This document shows, in pieces, positions 22,854-34,421 of a DNA stretch of 64,000 nucleotides. A program made the translations under genes and the position numbers. The notes beneath the pieces are model-generated. The model did not search any database. It was not told where the DNA came from and saw nothing but the letters and a program-made list of their open reading frames with translations. Source of the DNA: Cytospora piceicola (lineage: Eukaryota; Ascomycota; Sordariomycetes; Diaporthales; Cytosporaceae); contig JALQBC010000026.1 in NCBI GenBank assembly GCA_023375675.1, positions 434,001 through 498,000 on the forward strand, in the 5' to 3' direction. Position 1 is the first letter of the stretch; every line of letters starts with the position of its first letter.

Positions 22854-23399
22854 GATGAGTCTTCAGGATCTTCTTCGTCTTCTTCTCTTCTCAGAAGAGT
22901 TTGTCCTCTCTCAGCGTCAAGCTCCAAGTTGTTGCTGCTGTCATATGCCCGTGCTCGTCATCATATCATATCATATCGTGTCTTGACTTATTTGTATCTT
23001 GTTGACACAGACTGAGAAGGGATGGGAAAATATTCCTGTGGCTTTCTCAGTACCGTAATTCATGCACCGATTGCGGCATTGACGTCGTTGGCGTGTGTAA
23101 GAGGATTTCACGCCACGCCCGGGGTCTATTTAACCACTTGACTGAGTACTTAGTTAAGTATGTAGTCTACCTATCTACCTACTGCGTAGGTTACATCGTA
23201 CTTAGTACGTACAACAAACCACTTTTGAGAGAGAGCTTCAACCAATCACATGTCCTTCCCACCACCACCACCACCGTTGAACAGCCGTCACCCGCTCCCA
23301 AGCTCCGGGCTATACTCCTTTGTGTCCTAAGCTACACGAATACACGAATACACGAATACCATTACACCTCCCTTCCCCCCATCTCCTCCTCCTGCTGCA
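22854..23399. promoter_or_regulatory. Divergent promoter of two mitochondrial genes
   Basis: Only 546 bp separate the start codons of the MCY1-like gene (leftward) and the MidA-like methyltransferase (rightward). A CCAAT box lies at 23,242-23,246 on the plus strand. A TCATA-type pentamer repeat is at about 22,960-22,977 and three copies of ACGAATAC lie just before the methyltransferase start. Co-regulation is an inference. Confidence 0.5.
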
Positions 23400-25180
23400 A
23401 TGGACTCGCCCGTAGTCACACGGCTGTTCAGACAGCTCTTCCGGCACGGCCACCCGGCCTGCCATGCCCGGAAGAACCTCACCAACCTCGCCAGTGCCCT
23501 CCATCATGGCCGCCAGAGACAACTCAGGACGCACAACAACAGCAGGGCCCTCTCTTCCGGCAGGGGAGGCGCCATCACGGAGTCGGAGAAGGAGCGCCAG
23601 TGGCAGCAGCGCAACGATACCTTTCCCGTCGAGAGGTCGGACGAGTTCCAGCGGTACCCGACCGTCACGGCGCGGGATCTGAGGAGTTATAGGGAACGCC
23701 CCCGGAGGGTCAAGATGCTCATGCGAGACTTCGTCGAGGGTCAGTCACTCCCTTTTCAGCCTCTCAACCCTCCCCCCTCATCCCTCCTCCCTTACTGACA
23801 AGACCCCCATCTATCCACCTCCAGACAGTCTATACAACCCACACTACGGCTACTTCTCCAAGCAAGTCGTCATCTTCACCCCAGGCGAGCCCTTCGACTT
23901 CGGGTCCATCCAGGACGAGCTCGAGTTCCACTCCCTCCTGAGCCGGCGCTACCGCGAGTTCGAGGACGCCCTCGACGCCACCTCGCCCTCGGACACGCGG
24001 CAGCTCTGGTACACGCCCACGGAGCTCTTCCGCCCCTACTACGGCGAGGCCGTGGCGCGGTACCTCTGCGAGAACTACCGCCAGACGACCTTCCCCTACC
24101 ACGACCTCATCATCTACGAGATGGGCGCCGGCCGCGGCACCCTCATGCTCAACATCCTCGACTACATCCGGGACGTCGACCCGGAGGTCTACGCGCGCAC
24201 GAGGTACAAGGTCATCGAGATCTCGCCCAACCTGGCCGGCGTGCAGGAGGGCGCCCTGGCGGCGTCGGCCCGGGGCCACCGGGACAGGGTCGAGATCATC
24301 AACAAGTCCGTCTTCGACTGGGCCGACGCCGTGCCCTCGCCGTGCTTCTTCCTCGCCTTCGAGGTCTTTGACAACTTCGCCCACGACGCCGTCCGCTACG
24401 ACCTGCGCACCGAGGAGCCCCTCCAGGCCACCGTCGTGGTCGACGCCGCCGGCGACTTCCACGAGTCCTTCGGCCCCGTCGCCGACCCCGCCGTCCGGCG
24501 CTTCCTGCGCCTGCGCCACACCGCCACCGAGGGCGTCTACCCCCTGCCCTACCGCTCCCGGTCCGGCCTGGGCGTGGGGCCCCGGGAGCCCTGGTGGAGG
24601 CGGTCCCTGCGGGGCCTGAGGGGGCCGGGCGGCGGCCGCGGCCGCGGCAGCGGCATCGAGGGGCTGTCGCAGCCCGAGTACGTCCCCACCCGGCTCCTGG
24701 ACTTCTTCGAGGTGCTCGAGCGCTACTTCCCGAACCACCAGCTCGTCGCGGGCGACTTCCACTCCCTGCCCGACGCCGTCCGCGGCCTCAACGCGCCCAT
24801 CGTGCAGACGAGGTACCAGCGCCGGCCCGTGCCCGTGTCGACACCTCTGGTAAGTCCACATGCATAACCACCCCCCCCCCCCGCACTCCCTCCCTCACTG
24901 CACATGCGCAACCCTTGAAGAGTAAATCGGATGGCGGCTCACAGTACGCATGTAGGTCCACCAAGGCTACTTCGACATCATGTTCCCCACCGACTTCGAC
25001 ACCATGGAGGCCATCTACCGCAGCGTCACGGGCAAGCTCTCCCGCGTCCGGTCGCACGAGGACTTCATGCGGTCCTGGGCCTTCGTCGAGGACTGCGAGA
25101 CGCGCAACGGGGAGAACCCCCTGCTGAGCTGGTACAACAACGCCAGCGTCATGATGACGTGGAACTTCCGGATGATGTAG
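23400..25180 (+). CDS. MidA/NDUFAF7-type SAM-dependent methyltransferase, mitochondrial
   Basis: Three exons (23,400-23,739, 23,825-24,849, 24,956-25,180) encode 529 residues. The N-terminus is rich in Arg, Ser and His with few acidic residues, as in a mitochondrial presequence. DSLYNPHYGYFS is the conserved opening of the Methyltransf_28 (MidA) family. The SAM-binding glycine loop is EMGAGRGTL, followed by a conserved acidic/Ser region (VIEISPNLAGVQ) and a FEVFDNFAHD box in the place of the family NE-FDA motif. A Gly/Arg-rich insert sits between the catalytic region and the C-terminal third. The family includes NDUFAF7, which methylates an arginine of a complex I subunit during assembly. Fungi carry more than one paralogue, so the target is uncertain. 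Intron 1 splits a Gly/Asp codon region in phase 1, and the second intron is in phase 0. It shares a promoter with the MCY1-like gene. Confidence 0.85.
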
Positions 25181-25858
25181 CATGGGGTGATCCGTCTGAT
25201 GGGTGGTGGCGAGCGAGGGCTAGGGATGAGACCTGTCGGCGAGGACGGTGAGTGAGCGGGAGGGGGGGCAGGGGGATCTGGGTTGAGATGGTGATTTTAG
25301 AAAGGGGTATGTATGAGAGAGGCACACGACAGGTTGGTTTCACATCCACCACGATGTTCAGGTCAGTCGGTGGTGGAGTGGTTGGCTCTGAACTGCGCGC
25401 AAACCCCTTGGCGATGGATGGGTCCTGGCGGCGCTCGCTACCGTTAGCAACCAATCTGCCGTTAGACCTGAGTGCCCTGCAGAAGTCGCATGGGGTTGAC
25501 AAGAGCGTAGACTACAAAACCTGTTACAAGAAGGAAGTGTTCTATAGGACATAAAGAGAAGGAAATATGATACCCGGTTGAAGACATCGAGATTTGCCCA
25601 TGATGAGCATCCCATTCGGCCCCTATTTGAGACCTCGTCTATTGGGGGGTAGGTAATATAGTGATACATTGCACCGTCTAAACCGGTTTCACTCCTATGT
25701 CTCGCGCAAATAGCGCCCAACGCACCCGTCCCTTCGTACAAAGACGCCGGAGGCCAGAGCTACCAACATTGGGCGAACAGTCAAACCCTCCTGGCTGTTT
25801 CTTGATATTTATATTTATATTCATATTTATATTGTTGTTTCATTCCCCCTCGCCTCCC
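25181..25858. other. Convergent intergenic region
   Basis: This is the 3' space between the methyltransferase (+) and AlaRS (-). It has a purine-rich GGGAGGGGGGGC stretch near 25,260 and an AT repeat of the type TATTTATATTCATATTTATA near 25,810. No gene is recognised. Confidence 0.6.
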
Positions 25859-28501
25859 TCAGACCTTCAGCTTCTCCATCTCGGCGACCAGCCACTCCTC
25901 AGCCTTCTTGACAGCCTCGTCGATCTTCTCGGGCTGCGTGCCGGAACCCTGGCGGGTCGGCTCCTTTCCGCCGGCCTTGCCGCCGATGATCTCGGTGACG
26001 GTGGTGGACCACTTCTCGGCCGTGACGCCCTTGGATGCGAGTTCCTATTGATTCAGAGTCAGTCAACCAACCAGTTCCCCCTTGGTCCCCTCGCAAGATA
26101 TAGAAACAACTTACCGTTCCGACGTAGACACCATGGACAACACCAGCGTCCTTGCTGCCGCCAAAGACGTACACACTCCTGCTCTTGTCCTTGCTCTTGA
26201 AGTGCGCCATGACATCGCTGATGGCCTTCATGTTGGCGCCGATGGGCAGCTGGCCGACGAACCAGCCGGCCTCCTTGTTCTCGGGCTTCCCGAAGTGCGC
26301 CGTGACCGTGTCGAGCGCCGTCTTGCTCTCGGCCTTCTGGCGCCTCTTCTGCTCGTCCGCGACCGCCTTCTGCGTCTTGGCGAAGGCCGCCTTGAGCCCC
26401 TCCTTGTCCAGCACCGACACCGTCAGGTTGTTCAGGTCCACGCTCGCCCTCTTGACCTGGTCCTCCTTCTCCGCGCCGAACGGCAGCGCCTCGAGCCGCT
26501 CCAGCCGCCCCGCGAACTGCCGCGCCAGCCGCTGCACCTCGTGCGCCCCGTCGCCCGTGTACGCCACGATCCGCCGGATGCCCTTGGCGATGCCGCTCTC
26601 CTCCACCACGACGAGGTCCTTGAGCAGGCCCGTCTGCTCCACGTGCGTGCCGCCGCAGAACTCGACGCTGACCTTGCGCCACTCGGGGTTCTTGGGGTTC
26701 TCGAGCAGCGCGTCGACGTCGACGCCCACGGAGACGACGCGGACCGGGTTGGGGTACGTCTCGCCGAACACGGCGCGCACGCCCTCGATCTGCTTCGCGG
26801 CGTCGAGGTCCACGTCCTTGTAGTAGATCTTGCTGTTCTGTCGGATGTACGCGTTGGCCTGGTCCTCGATCTTCTTCAGCTCGGCGTTCGTGACACCCTG
26901 CTTGTGGCTGAAGTCGAAACGCAGCTTGTCCTCGTCGACGAGGGATCCCTTCTGGTTGACCTCGTCGCCCAGAACCTCCCGGAGGGCGTGGTTCAGGATG
27001 TGAGTGCCCGTGTGGTTGTTGCGGATGGGCTGGCGGCGCAGCTCGTCGTACTCGCAGATGACCTTGTCTCCTGCCGAGAGGGAGCCGTGGTCGAAGTAGC
27101 CGATGTGCACGATGTACCCACCATATTCTTGCACGTCCTCTACCTTGAACTCTACGGCGGGGTCGTCCACAAGGATTCGGCCAGTGTCGGCAACCTGGCC
27201 ACCAGACTCGGCGTAGAAGTTGGTCTTGTCCAGCAACAGACCAAGTGGTGTCTCGGCCGGGATGTCCTTGGATGATTTGACGAACTTCTCGCCCGTGAAT
27301 ATCAGCTCCACCTTGGCGGAGATGTCTCCCTTGCCATACTTTGGCTCCGAGTCTGGCCTCTGAACCTTCAGCTCGCCCTCAAGCTCGGCGATTTGGTGCA
27401 CGTTGAGCTTGGGGAACGCCTGCGCCTTGTCCTTGACCTGCTTGCTGGCCTCGCGGGCCTCTTCCTTCGCCTTTGCAATGTCGGCCTCGTCGGTTGGCTC
27501 CATGCCACGCTCCTCGGACATCAACTTTGTAAGATCCTCAGGGAAGCCATAGGTGTCGTATAGCCTCCAAACCTGCAGACCAGAAAGCTTCTTCACGCCC
27601 TTCTTAGCCGCGTCTGCCACGAACTTCTCGAACTGCTTCTCACCACGATCCAGCGTCTTTGAGAAGGCCTCCTCTTCCTCGTCGAGGATCTCAGCAATGT
27701 CCTTCTGCTTCTTGACAATCTCGGGGAATTGCTCGCCCAGCTGCTCGACGAGCGCGGGCAGGATCTGGGAGAAGAAGGATCCGATCTCCGCGTTGAAGTA
27801 CTTGCGAGCATAGCGCGATCCTCTTCGGAGCACTCGCCGGACCACGTATCCTCGCCCTTCGTTGTTTGGCACAGCGCCGTCGGCCATGGAGAAGGTGAGC
27901 AGTCGGATGTGATCAGCGATAACCCGGTACGCAGTGTCGATACCATCGGCATCGTCCTTTCCGTACTTGTCGGTGTATGGCCTAGCTCCGGTGACCTCTT
28001 GTATCCTAGCGAAAAGAGGCGTGAAGACATCGGTAGCGTAGTTGGACTCCTTGTCTTGCAGCGCAGAGACGAGACGCTCGAAGCCCATGCCCGTGTCAAT
28101 GTGTTTTGCGGGGAGTGACTTCAGGCTCCTGTCCTTCTGACGGTCGTACTGCATGAAGACGTTGTTCCAGACCTCGACCACCATGGGGTCGTCCATGTTG
28201 ACGAGGTGGGCAGCATTCCGGCCTCCAATCTTGTCGTAGTGGACCTCACTGCAAGGACCGCATGGGCCCTGGTCGCCCATCTCCCAAAAGTTGTCCTTCA
28301 TGTTTCCCGGCAGGATCTGGTCCTCTGGCACACCGACGGCCTTCCACAGGTCCTTGGCCTCCAGATCCGGCTCCAGGCCCATCTCCGCGTTGCCCTCGAA
28401 GTAGGTGACATACAGCCTCTTGGGGTCCAGGCCGTAGACCTTGGTCAGGAGCTCCCAGGTGTAGGGGATGGCCTCGGCCTTGAAGTAGTCGCCGAAGGAC
28501 C

Positions 28502-28532
<31 letters not shown>

Positions 28533-29383
28533 GTAGGAGTCCTTGCCGACGTCGTCGAGGTCGTTGTGCTTGCCGCCGGCGCGGATGCACTTTTGGGAGT
28601 CGGTGGCGCGCTTGAGGGAGGCCATGCTGTCGGCCTTGTTGACGGTGCCGAGGAAGATGGGCTTGAACTGGTTCATGCCGGCATTGGTGAAGAGGAGGGT
28701 AGGGTCATTGTGAGGGACGACGGAGGAGGATGGCACTATAGCAGCAGGAGGGCATTGTCAGGTCAATTGGGTCAAGAGGTGGTCATGCGACAGCAGTGAT
28801 ATTAGGCGGATGGATAGAGCATCGTACCTATCGTGTGGCCCCGTTCCGCAAAGTACTCCAAGAAGGTCTTGCGGACCGTGTTCGCGGTCCACTTGCCCTC
28901 GTACATGATGGGCAGTGGAGTTGTTGATGGTGTTGTTATTGGTGTTGTGGAAGTTTTGGGAGTCGCTTTGTGGGAATAGAAGCGGATGGGTATGGTCGCG
29001 GACAAAGACAAAACACTTCTGGGTGTGGTTTGCGATCGCAAGAATGCAGTGTTGGTGGGGCTGCGGTTCCTTGATCTTGAAGAGGAGAGCGTGAAAGAGT
29101 TGGAGGGGAATGACCCTGTTGTGTCTGACAATCGCGGGGTTCCGGTCGTGGAGAGGGCAGCAGCAGCAGCTTCTCTACGGTTGTAGAGGCTTCTGGAATG
29201 AGTCAGGGCTGGTACAAGTAGGGGCAAACCCCTCGAGGAGCTGCTCCCTGGCTCAGCGCTGATAATTCTCCTCCACCTTTGTGTCCTTGTAGCACTGATA
29301 CCACGGATTCCGCCTTTGCCACAGCCACAAGGATTGAAACTGAGATCCAGACTGCGACGACAGCCTTTTCGCAACAACAGCAT
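25859..29383 (-). CDS. ALA1: Alanyl-tRNA synthetase, cytosolic and mitochondrial forms
   Basis: AlaRS charges tRNA-Ala. Exons on the minus strand are 29,383 or 28,906 to 28,828, then 28,735-26,115, then 26,044-25,859. The start at 28,906 (MYEGKWTAN) gives 961 residues, close to the yeast cytosolic enzyme. The only other in-frame ATG, at 29,383, adds 159 residues rich in Arg, Ser and Leu with almost no acidic residues, ending in a RFYS-type sequence that resembles a mitochondrial processing site. Class II motif 1 includes [16 protein letters not shown], motif 2 lies near residues 75-110 and motif 3 (TGMGFERLV) near residue 240. The editing domain has [11 protein letters not shown] at about 600 and CGGTH at about 720. 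A C-Ala tail follows, ending with a Lys/Glu-rich helix. Codon phases agree at both introns (phase 1 and 0). One gene serving both compartments is known for fungal AlaRS. Confidence 0.93.
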
Positions 29384-29717
29384 TGACGGGGACTTTTTTT
29401 TTGTATTTTTTTTTTTTTTTTGTTTACCCAGCGAACTGGCGACCAACAACCACAACAATCTGTCAGATCATTTACCAATCACCTGGGCAGCCTCTTTCAA
29501 GTCGATTTCGAGTATCCGAGAAAGAAACTGTGACTCAAAACTCAAGAGTTTCAGGCTGCGTCGGCTCGGCTCTTTTTTTATCATTCGACCCTCTTTTTAG
29601 ACGTTGGTCTGGTCTGGTCTGATCTGATCCGATTTGATCTGATTGGAGTGAGAGTGGGTTCGGGTTTGGGTTTTGGTTTGGAATTCCAATTGGAAAAAAA
29701 AGAAGGGAAGGAGAAAG
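29384..29717. promoter_or_regulatory. Divergent promoter, AlaRS and polyQ protein
   Basis: The 334-bp spacer holds two long T tracts at 29,393-29,421 (poly-A in the AlaRS leader sense). A TCTGG/TCTGA pentamer repeat lies at about 29,605-29,643, and a purine run sits directly before the rightward ATG. The T tracts lie just upstream of the long AlaRS start and could affect which start is used. Confidence 0.4.
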
Positions 29718-29855
29718 ATGATGGTCTCGAGCTTCCACGACGGCCGATCACAGGCCATTCCAGTACCACCCGCAATGATGTCGATACCAATTCCCAACAC
29801 CACCAACACCAACAACTTCGTCACCGATGCCACCATCTACAATAATTACAATGCA

Positions 29856-29887
<32 letters not shown>

Positions 29888-30915
29888 GCAGCAACAGCAA
29901 CAACAGCAGCACACACCCCGGAAGAGGAAAGCAGATTCCCAGGACACCAACAACGAACGACTATCGAAAAGGTTAAGCCTTCTGAATTTAGGTATGTCCG
30001 TCTTATCTTACATTATTTGTTATTTTATTTCCCTTCCCCCGCACATTAGGATCTCACAGTGCATGCATGTATGCATCATGGGACCCCTGCATGCTTTGCA
30101 TCCTTCCACAACTTCGCTCCCATCCTCCTCAACTTACCCAGGCTCTGTTCGATGCAGCTGTCCAACTGCTCACCATTATTATTATTATTGTTACTTACAC
30201 CACCACAGAACAAAACGGCGCCAAACTCTACGTCCCCGTCGAGCAAAGCCAACTCCCATCCTTAATCCGACAGTCCCCAGCCTCGACAACGATACCCAAC
30301 AATGCGCCTCCCGTCATCGCTTCCACAGCAGCAGCCGCAGCAGGCGACGAAGTAATGCACCTCGACGACACCAGCAACAAGGTCTACATCTACAACCTAG
30401 ACGACGAGCTCTCCTCCGAGTCCGAGCCCGACGACCCAGAGGGCAAGCTCGTCTTCCTGCCCGACGTCGAGAAGCACCTCCGCGCGAACCGCATCATCCC
30501 GGGCGTCGGCGCCGGTGCCGGTGCCGCCGCCGTCGTCAGCAGCGTCCCCAGGCCCATACTCCCCAACAGGGACGGCGAGCTGGCCGGCATGCAGCTGGTC
30601 CTGTACAACGAGGGCCCGTCGTCGCTGACGGTCCCCGAGGAGCACGACAGCGTGCGCAAGGCCATCATCGAGGCCCGCGCCAGGGTCCGCCAGAGGCAGG
30701 CCGAGGAGAGGGAGGCCCGGGAGCTCGCCATCAACCCGCTGCTGCTGCCGGGCGCCAGGACCGCCACCTTTGCCACGCCCGTCAGGGTCGCACCCCCGCC
30801 GGCGGCCGCCGCGGCGCCCGTCCCGGAACAGCCCGCGGGCGAGGCGAGCTACATGGCCCCCGGGCCCATGGTGGGCGCTGGTGAGGACGACGCGGATGCT
30901 ATGGATATCGACTAA
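29718..30915 (+). CDS. Conserved fungal protein with polyglutamine tract, function unknown
   Basis: Two exons (29,718-29,991 and 30,209-30,915) encode about 326 residues. A start at the next codon (29,721) is equally possible. Exon 1 encodes a Met/Pro/Asn/Thr-rich region, then 18 consecutive Gln encoded by mixed CAG and CAA, then a basic patch RKRKADS that could be a nuclear signal. Exon 2 has a conserved-looking core: KVYIYNLDDELSSESE, KLVFLPDVEKHLRANR, ELAGMQLVLYNEG, and SLTVPEEHDSVRKAIIEAR, ending in a charged helix. The C-terminus is Ala/Pro-rich and acidic. I recall similar proteins in many filamentous fungi but no assigned function. A nuclear role is only an inference from the basic patch and the low-complexity regions. 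The intron is phase 1 with a GTATGT donor. Confidence 0.75.
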
Positions 30916-31351
30916 GGGTCCCCGTTTATGATATGCTGCGATGCAATTTGGCTGGTGGTTTTGATGATACCCGTACATGATGTCGGTAAAGACGTTCTTT
31001 ATCACGTACAAGCGTGGAGTTTTGAGGTTGGATTCAAGTGGCGTTATATTATTCCTATTAGTCCTATTCGTTCATGATTCATCAAGAATTGCCAAAATTA
31101 CAAGTCGCTGTATGGTATCCTCCACCCGGGGAGGATTCGAGTGTGATGTATCAAGTTGCAGCATCATTCCCGCTGCTGAGTGCATGAAGCCAACCCTGGA
31201 CAACGTCTCTGGGGTATCTGGCCGATCTGGCGGTCCTTCAAGCGCCAGGGCATCCCATCTGCATTTGCTCATCACGGCTTTGTACGTAGGCGTGCATTAG
31301 TATTTCACCCCACCCGGTCCCAGCCCCCGGACATCCTTCCCACCCATCTCC
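30916..31351. other. Convergent intergenic region
   Basis: This is the 3' space between the polyQ protein (+) and the RCR-type gene (-). Nothing beyond probable 3' UTR sequence is visible. Confidence 0.6.
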
Positions 31352-32081
31352 TCAGGCCCTAAACGGGTTACTCGACCCCGTAACGTTTGTCCCCACCGGC
31401 GGCGGCGGGCCAGGCGGCGCCTCGTACTCCTGGCTCGGCGCCATCTTGGTGGCGCCCTGCGGGCCGTCGTACACGGGCGGCCTGGGCGCGTCGGGGTCGT
31501 ACATGGGCGGCGGGGCGGGCATGTTCTGCATGCCGTACGAGGGGTCGTACTGGTTCTGGTAGCCGGGGCGGTAGTAGTTGGGGTTGGGGCCGGGGCCGGC
31601 GGTGGTGTAGACGGGCTGTGGTGGGTAGGCGTAGCGTGGGTCGACGCGGGCCAGCTGTGAGCGGGGGACGAGCCACTGTTGAGTGTGGGTGGTGTTAGCG
31701 ATGGTGTGGGAGGAGGAGGAGGAGGAGATGGATGGATGGATGGATATATGGATGGATTTGTTTGGGGGGGTTGAGACTTACCCTGTGATATGCCAGTGGC
31801 GGTAGACCCTTCTGTATCCTCTTCTTCGCGTGCATGTAGCCGAGTATCACCCAAGCGGTGAAGAACAGCAGCAGGCTGAGGAAGATGACCCATTTGACGA
31901 TGAGGCCGGTCTAGGTGTTCGCCAGCAGAAATGTCAGCTCGAGTCCGTGGGTGGAGGTGGTTGTCACCGTTGGACGTGTTGAAAAACGTACCCTCGTGTA
32001 CCAGAAGGGAACCAGGCTGTCATCTTCATCCGGGTAGTCCAACACGGCGGACTGCCGCTGTACCAGATATGCGGCAGACAT
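31352..32081 (-). CDS. RCR-type single-pass membrane protein (Congo red resistance family)
   Basis: Three exons on the minus strand (32,081-31,992, 31,910-31,782, 31,675-31,352) encode 180 residues, all introns being phase 0. A short N-terminus (MSAAYLVQRQ) with acidic residues leads into one transmembrane helix at about residues 31-53. A basic stop-transfer AKKRIQKGLPPL follows, and the cytosolic tail is rich in Pro, Tyr and Gln with PPxY-like motifs (PPPMYD, RPPVYD). This matches the RCR family, whose yeast members Rcr1/Rcr2 affect chitin deposition and plasma-membrane transporter traffic by recruiting Rsp5 ubiquitin ligase through PY motifs. The exact role in this fungus is inferred. The microexon structure explains why no single long frame covers the gene. 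Confidence 0.8.
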
Positions 32082-33174
32082 TTGCTGTGTGTTGATGTGT
32101 CGAACTGCTTTCTTTTGGGAGTGGACAGTGGTATTGTTCTTGTGTTGTGGTTGTTGTTGTTGTTGTTATTGAGGATCAACTTATAGGAACCGAATGGACG
32201 AATATATCACGGACGACTCATCTCACACGAGAATGTTGAAGCAAATCAAAGAGTAAATTGACGGTAGAGGAGGAATAAGCCAAGGAATGTGAAGAAAATG
32301 AAGAGGGAGATGTCGCCAGGTTTCTATCTTGGACAATTTTATCGGGACTGTTTGTCTATCATAACGTGCCTGCCTGTCTGCCTGCCTTTTTCCATTGCAT
32401 TCCTTGCGCGTTGCCAGCAGCTATACGATAACAATAGGGAAGCAGGGAAAAGGAGATGAGGTTGGGAAATCTGGGCAGTGCTCTGTGGCAGGTTTGGCAT
32501 CAGCCCCCCAGCCTCACTTTTGCCCATGTAGATTGCCTGTCTGTCTGTTTTACCCATGGATGCATGTCTCGAGAACCGAACATGAAACCGTGCTGTGACA
32601 TGTCCCGAACAAGCTCCGGTATAACAACAAACCTGTGTGTACGGATCCGTAGCACGGACTGTAAGCAGCCGCGTTCTCGTCTACTTATGTACTGTATGTA
32701 GTATGGATTTGTATGTATTCATGTGGCGAAGCAGCCGTCGGGCCGACCTGAAGGATCACTGCTGTGAGCTCTGACGTTACATACTCTATCGGTGATGAAA
32801 TCAGACGAAATTGCCCTGTAGATCCGCTGGACATGTGGAAATGCATACTATATATGATGATGAATACGTCAACAGGCTGACAGGGCAACAGGGCTGCTTG
32901 GACTTGGACTCCGCAAAAGAGAGTTTATCTCGCAAGAGCCACTTCCATTCCTACCTAGGTACTCCCCAACCAACCATCCACGGATCCCACAGCAGAGGAT
33001 GAAAAGAAGAAAAGATGGAGGTAGACTCATGGGCAAATATGATATATATGTATATATATGACATATATATGTATATGACGGCAGATAACCATCTACTTAC
33101 TTAGACCACGGAAACATACCCGGATGCTACGAGGACGACAAAAATATACAAGAAATAAACAATGCAAAAAGGAC
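32082..33174. other. Intergenic region, no gene recognised
   Basis: The first few hundred bases are the promoter side of the RCR-type gene and include a GTTGTT repeat near 32,150. A CCTACCTAGGTA palindrome lies at 32,950-32,961. Near 33,040-33,078 there is an ATATATGTATATA repeat. Short frames on both strands carry no recognisable motif. Confidence 0.5.
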
Positions 33175-33181
33175 AAAAAAA
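33175..33181 (-). terminator. RNA polymerase III terminator of tRNA-Leu
   Basis: A run of seven T on the minus strand begins five bases after the tRNA discriminator base, as expected for Pol III termination. Confidence 0.8.
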
Positions 33182-33185
33182 GTAA

Positions 33186-33285
33186 TGATGAGACTGGGAC
33201 TTGAACCCAGGAGGATTGCTCCACCAGGAAATTGGTGTTAAGGTGAACCTTAACCTGGCGCCATAACCAACTCGGCCATCTCACC
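33186..33285 (-). tRNA. tRNA-Leu (AAG) with an 18-nt intron
   Basis: The minus strand folds into a type II tRNA. The 7-bp acceptor stem runs GGTGAGA with TCTCATC (one G-U) and the discriminator is A. A D arm, a 5-bp anticodon stem CCAGG/CCTGG, a variable arm of about 13 nt and a T arm CTGGG-TTCAAGT-CCCAG complete the fold. The loop reads TTAAGG, so the anticodon is AAG. The intron of about 18 nt follows position 37 and contains CCTTAA, which pairs with the anticodon region, as is usual in eukaryotic pre-tRNAs. The length with intron is 100 nt. Confidence 0.93.
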
Positions 33286-34421
33286 GATTGATGTAAATGT
33301 TGCTTGTTAGGGTGCCAAAGTAGGCTGCGTAAGTCATGTCGCGCGCGGGTGCGGATGGCGATGGTGTCGCCTACTAGTATTCATACAGGCTAGCTTAGCG
33401 ATGCCGTGCTGGGTTCGGTCGTCTACCGCCTGGGGAAAGAAATCTTCAAATCAATATGGGGTACCTTACGGGATGTACGCACATGGGATCCCTACATACT
33501 GGGTACATGCATGTCTTGTTTGCCTTCAATACATACCAAGTCATCCGGATATCTCCTTTTGATATCCATGTGCGTGCAGTTGGACTCTGGGTATCTGTCT
33601 CATTTGATATCAAACGGATGGCCCGATAATGTCGGTCATGTCGAGTGCCAAATCGCCTACAGACCTGACCAGATGGCCGGGCAAAGCCGGCGCGAGCCTG
33701 ATCTTGTCCGTCCCCAGGAATCGGGAGGAAAAGAAAGATCCTTGGAAAGAATGATAGTTCTTATTATTTGATCCCTCTCCGGGTGGCGGTTCCGGGTGTC
33801 CGGTCACCTTCCGGTCCAAGCAACGTGCTCCGGACCTTGTGCCACCTCGACCATTGATACTACAGTACTTGTACTTAGTAGCAATGCAGTTGAGAAGTGA
33901 CATGTGACCCATGATAAAAGTACACGCCCACAGGAACAAACACACCTCCATCACGCTCAGATCACAAGGCTAACCAAGCTGACCGTGCCGAGCCTAGCAG
34001 CCTAGTATACATACCTAGGTATATAATCACTTCTTGCCACCAAGCTACCCCGGAATCTATAACGAGCCATGACACCCTCCTCTGCTCTCCGAAGTCTGCT
34101 CGGCTTTTTATTGGAAGGGCACATCACATAGTCCACCCATGTGTGTTGCTTGCGCACATACAGACACACCTTGGGATGCAAGAACTCGAAAGAAACCACT
34201 GCCCCCCCCCCCTTTTCTCTCTCTTCTCTCTCCCAACAAAAGGAACGATCGTTTGGAATACGAGGTCAAGGAGATAACACCGATGATAAAGTGAGGAACT
34301 CATAAAAGACAGTTGCTCCCGTTGCCCCCTCTTCTTGGGCCTCACCGTCAGGGGCACAGTAAAGGGGGGGGCGGCAACATACGCGAACAAAAAAAGATGA
34401 TTGATATCCACGAATGTTTGA
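33286..34421. other. Intergenic region, no gene recognised
   Basis: This stretch holds several short frames without known motifs. A TACATACCTAGGTATA palindrome is at about 34,009-34,024 and a poly-C run at about 34,201-34,213 is followed by a CT-rich tract. It may contain 5' sequence of the tRNA gene but no other gene is supported. Confidence 0.5.
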
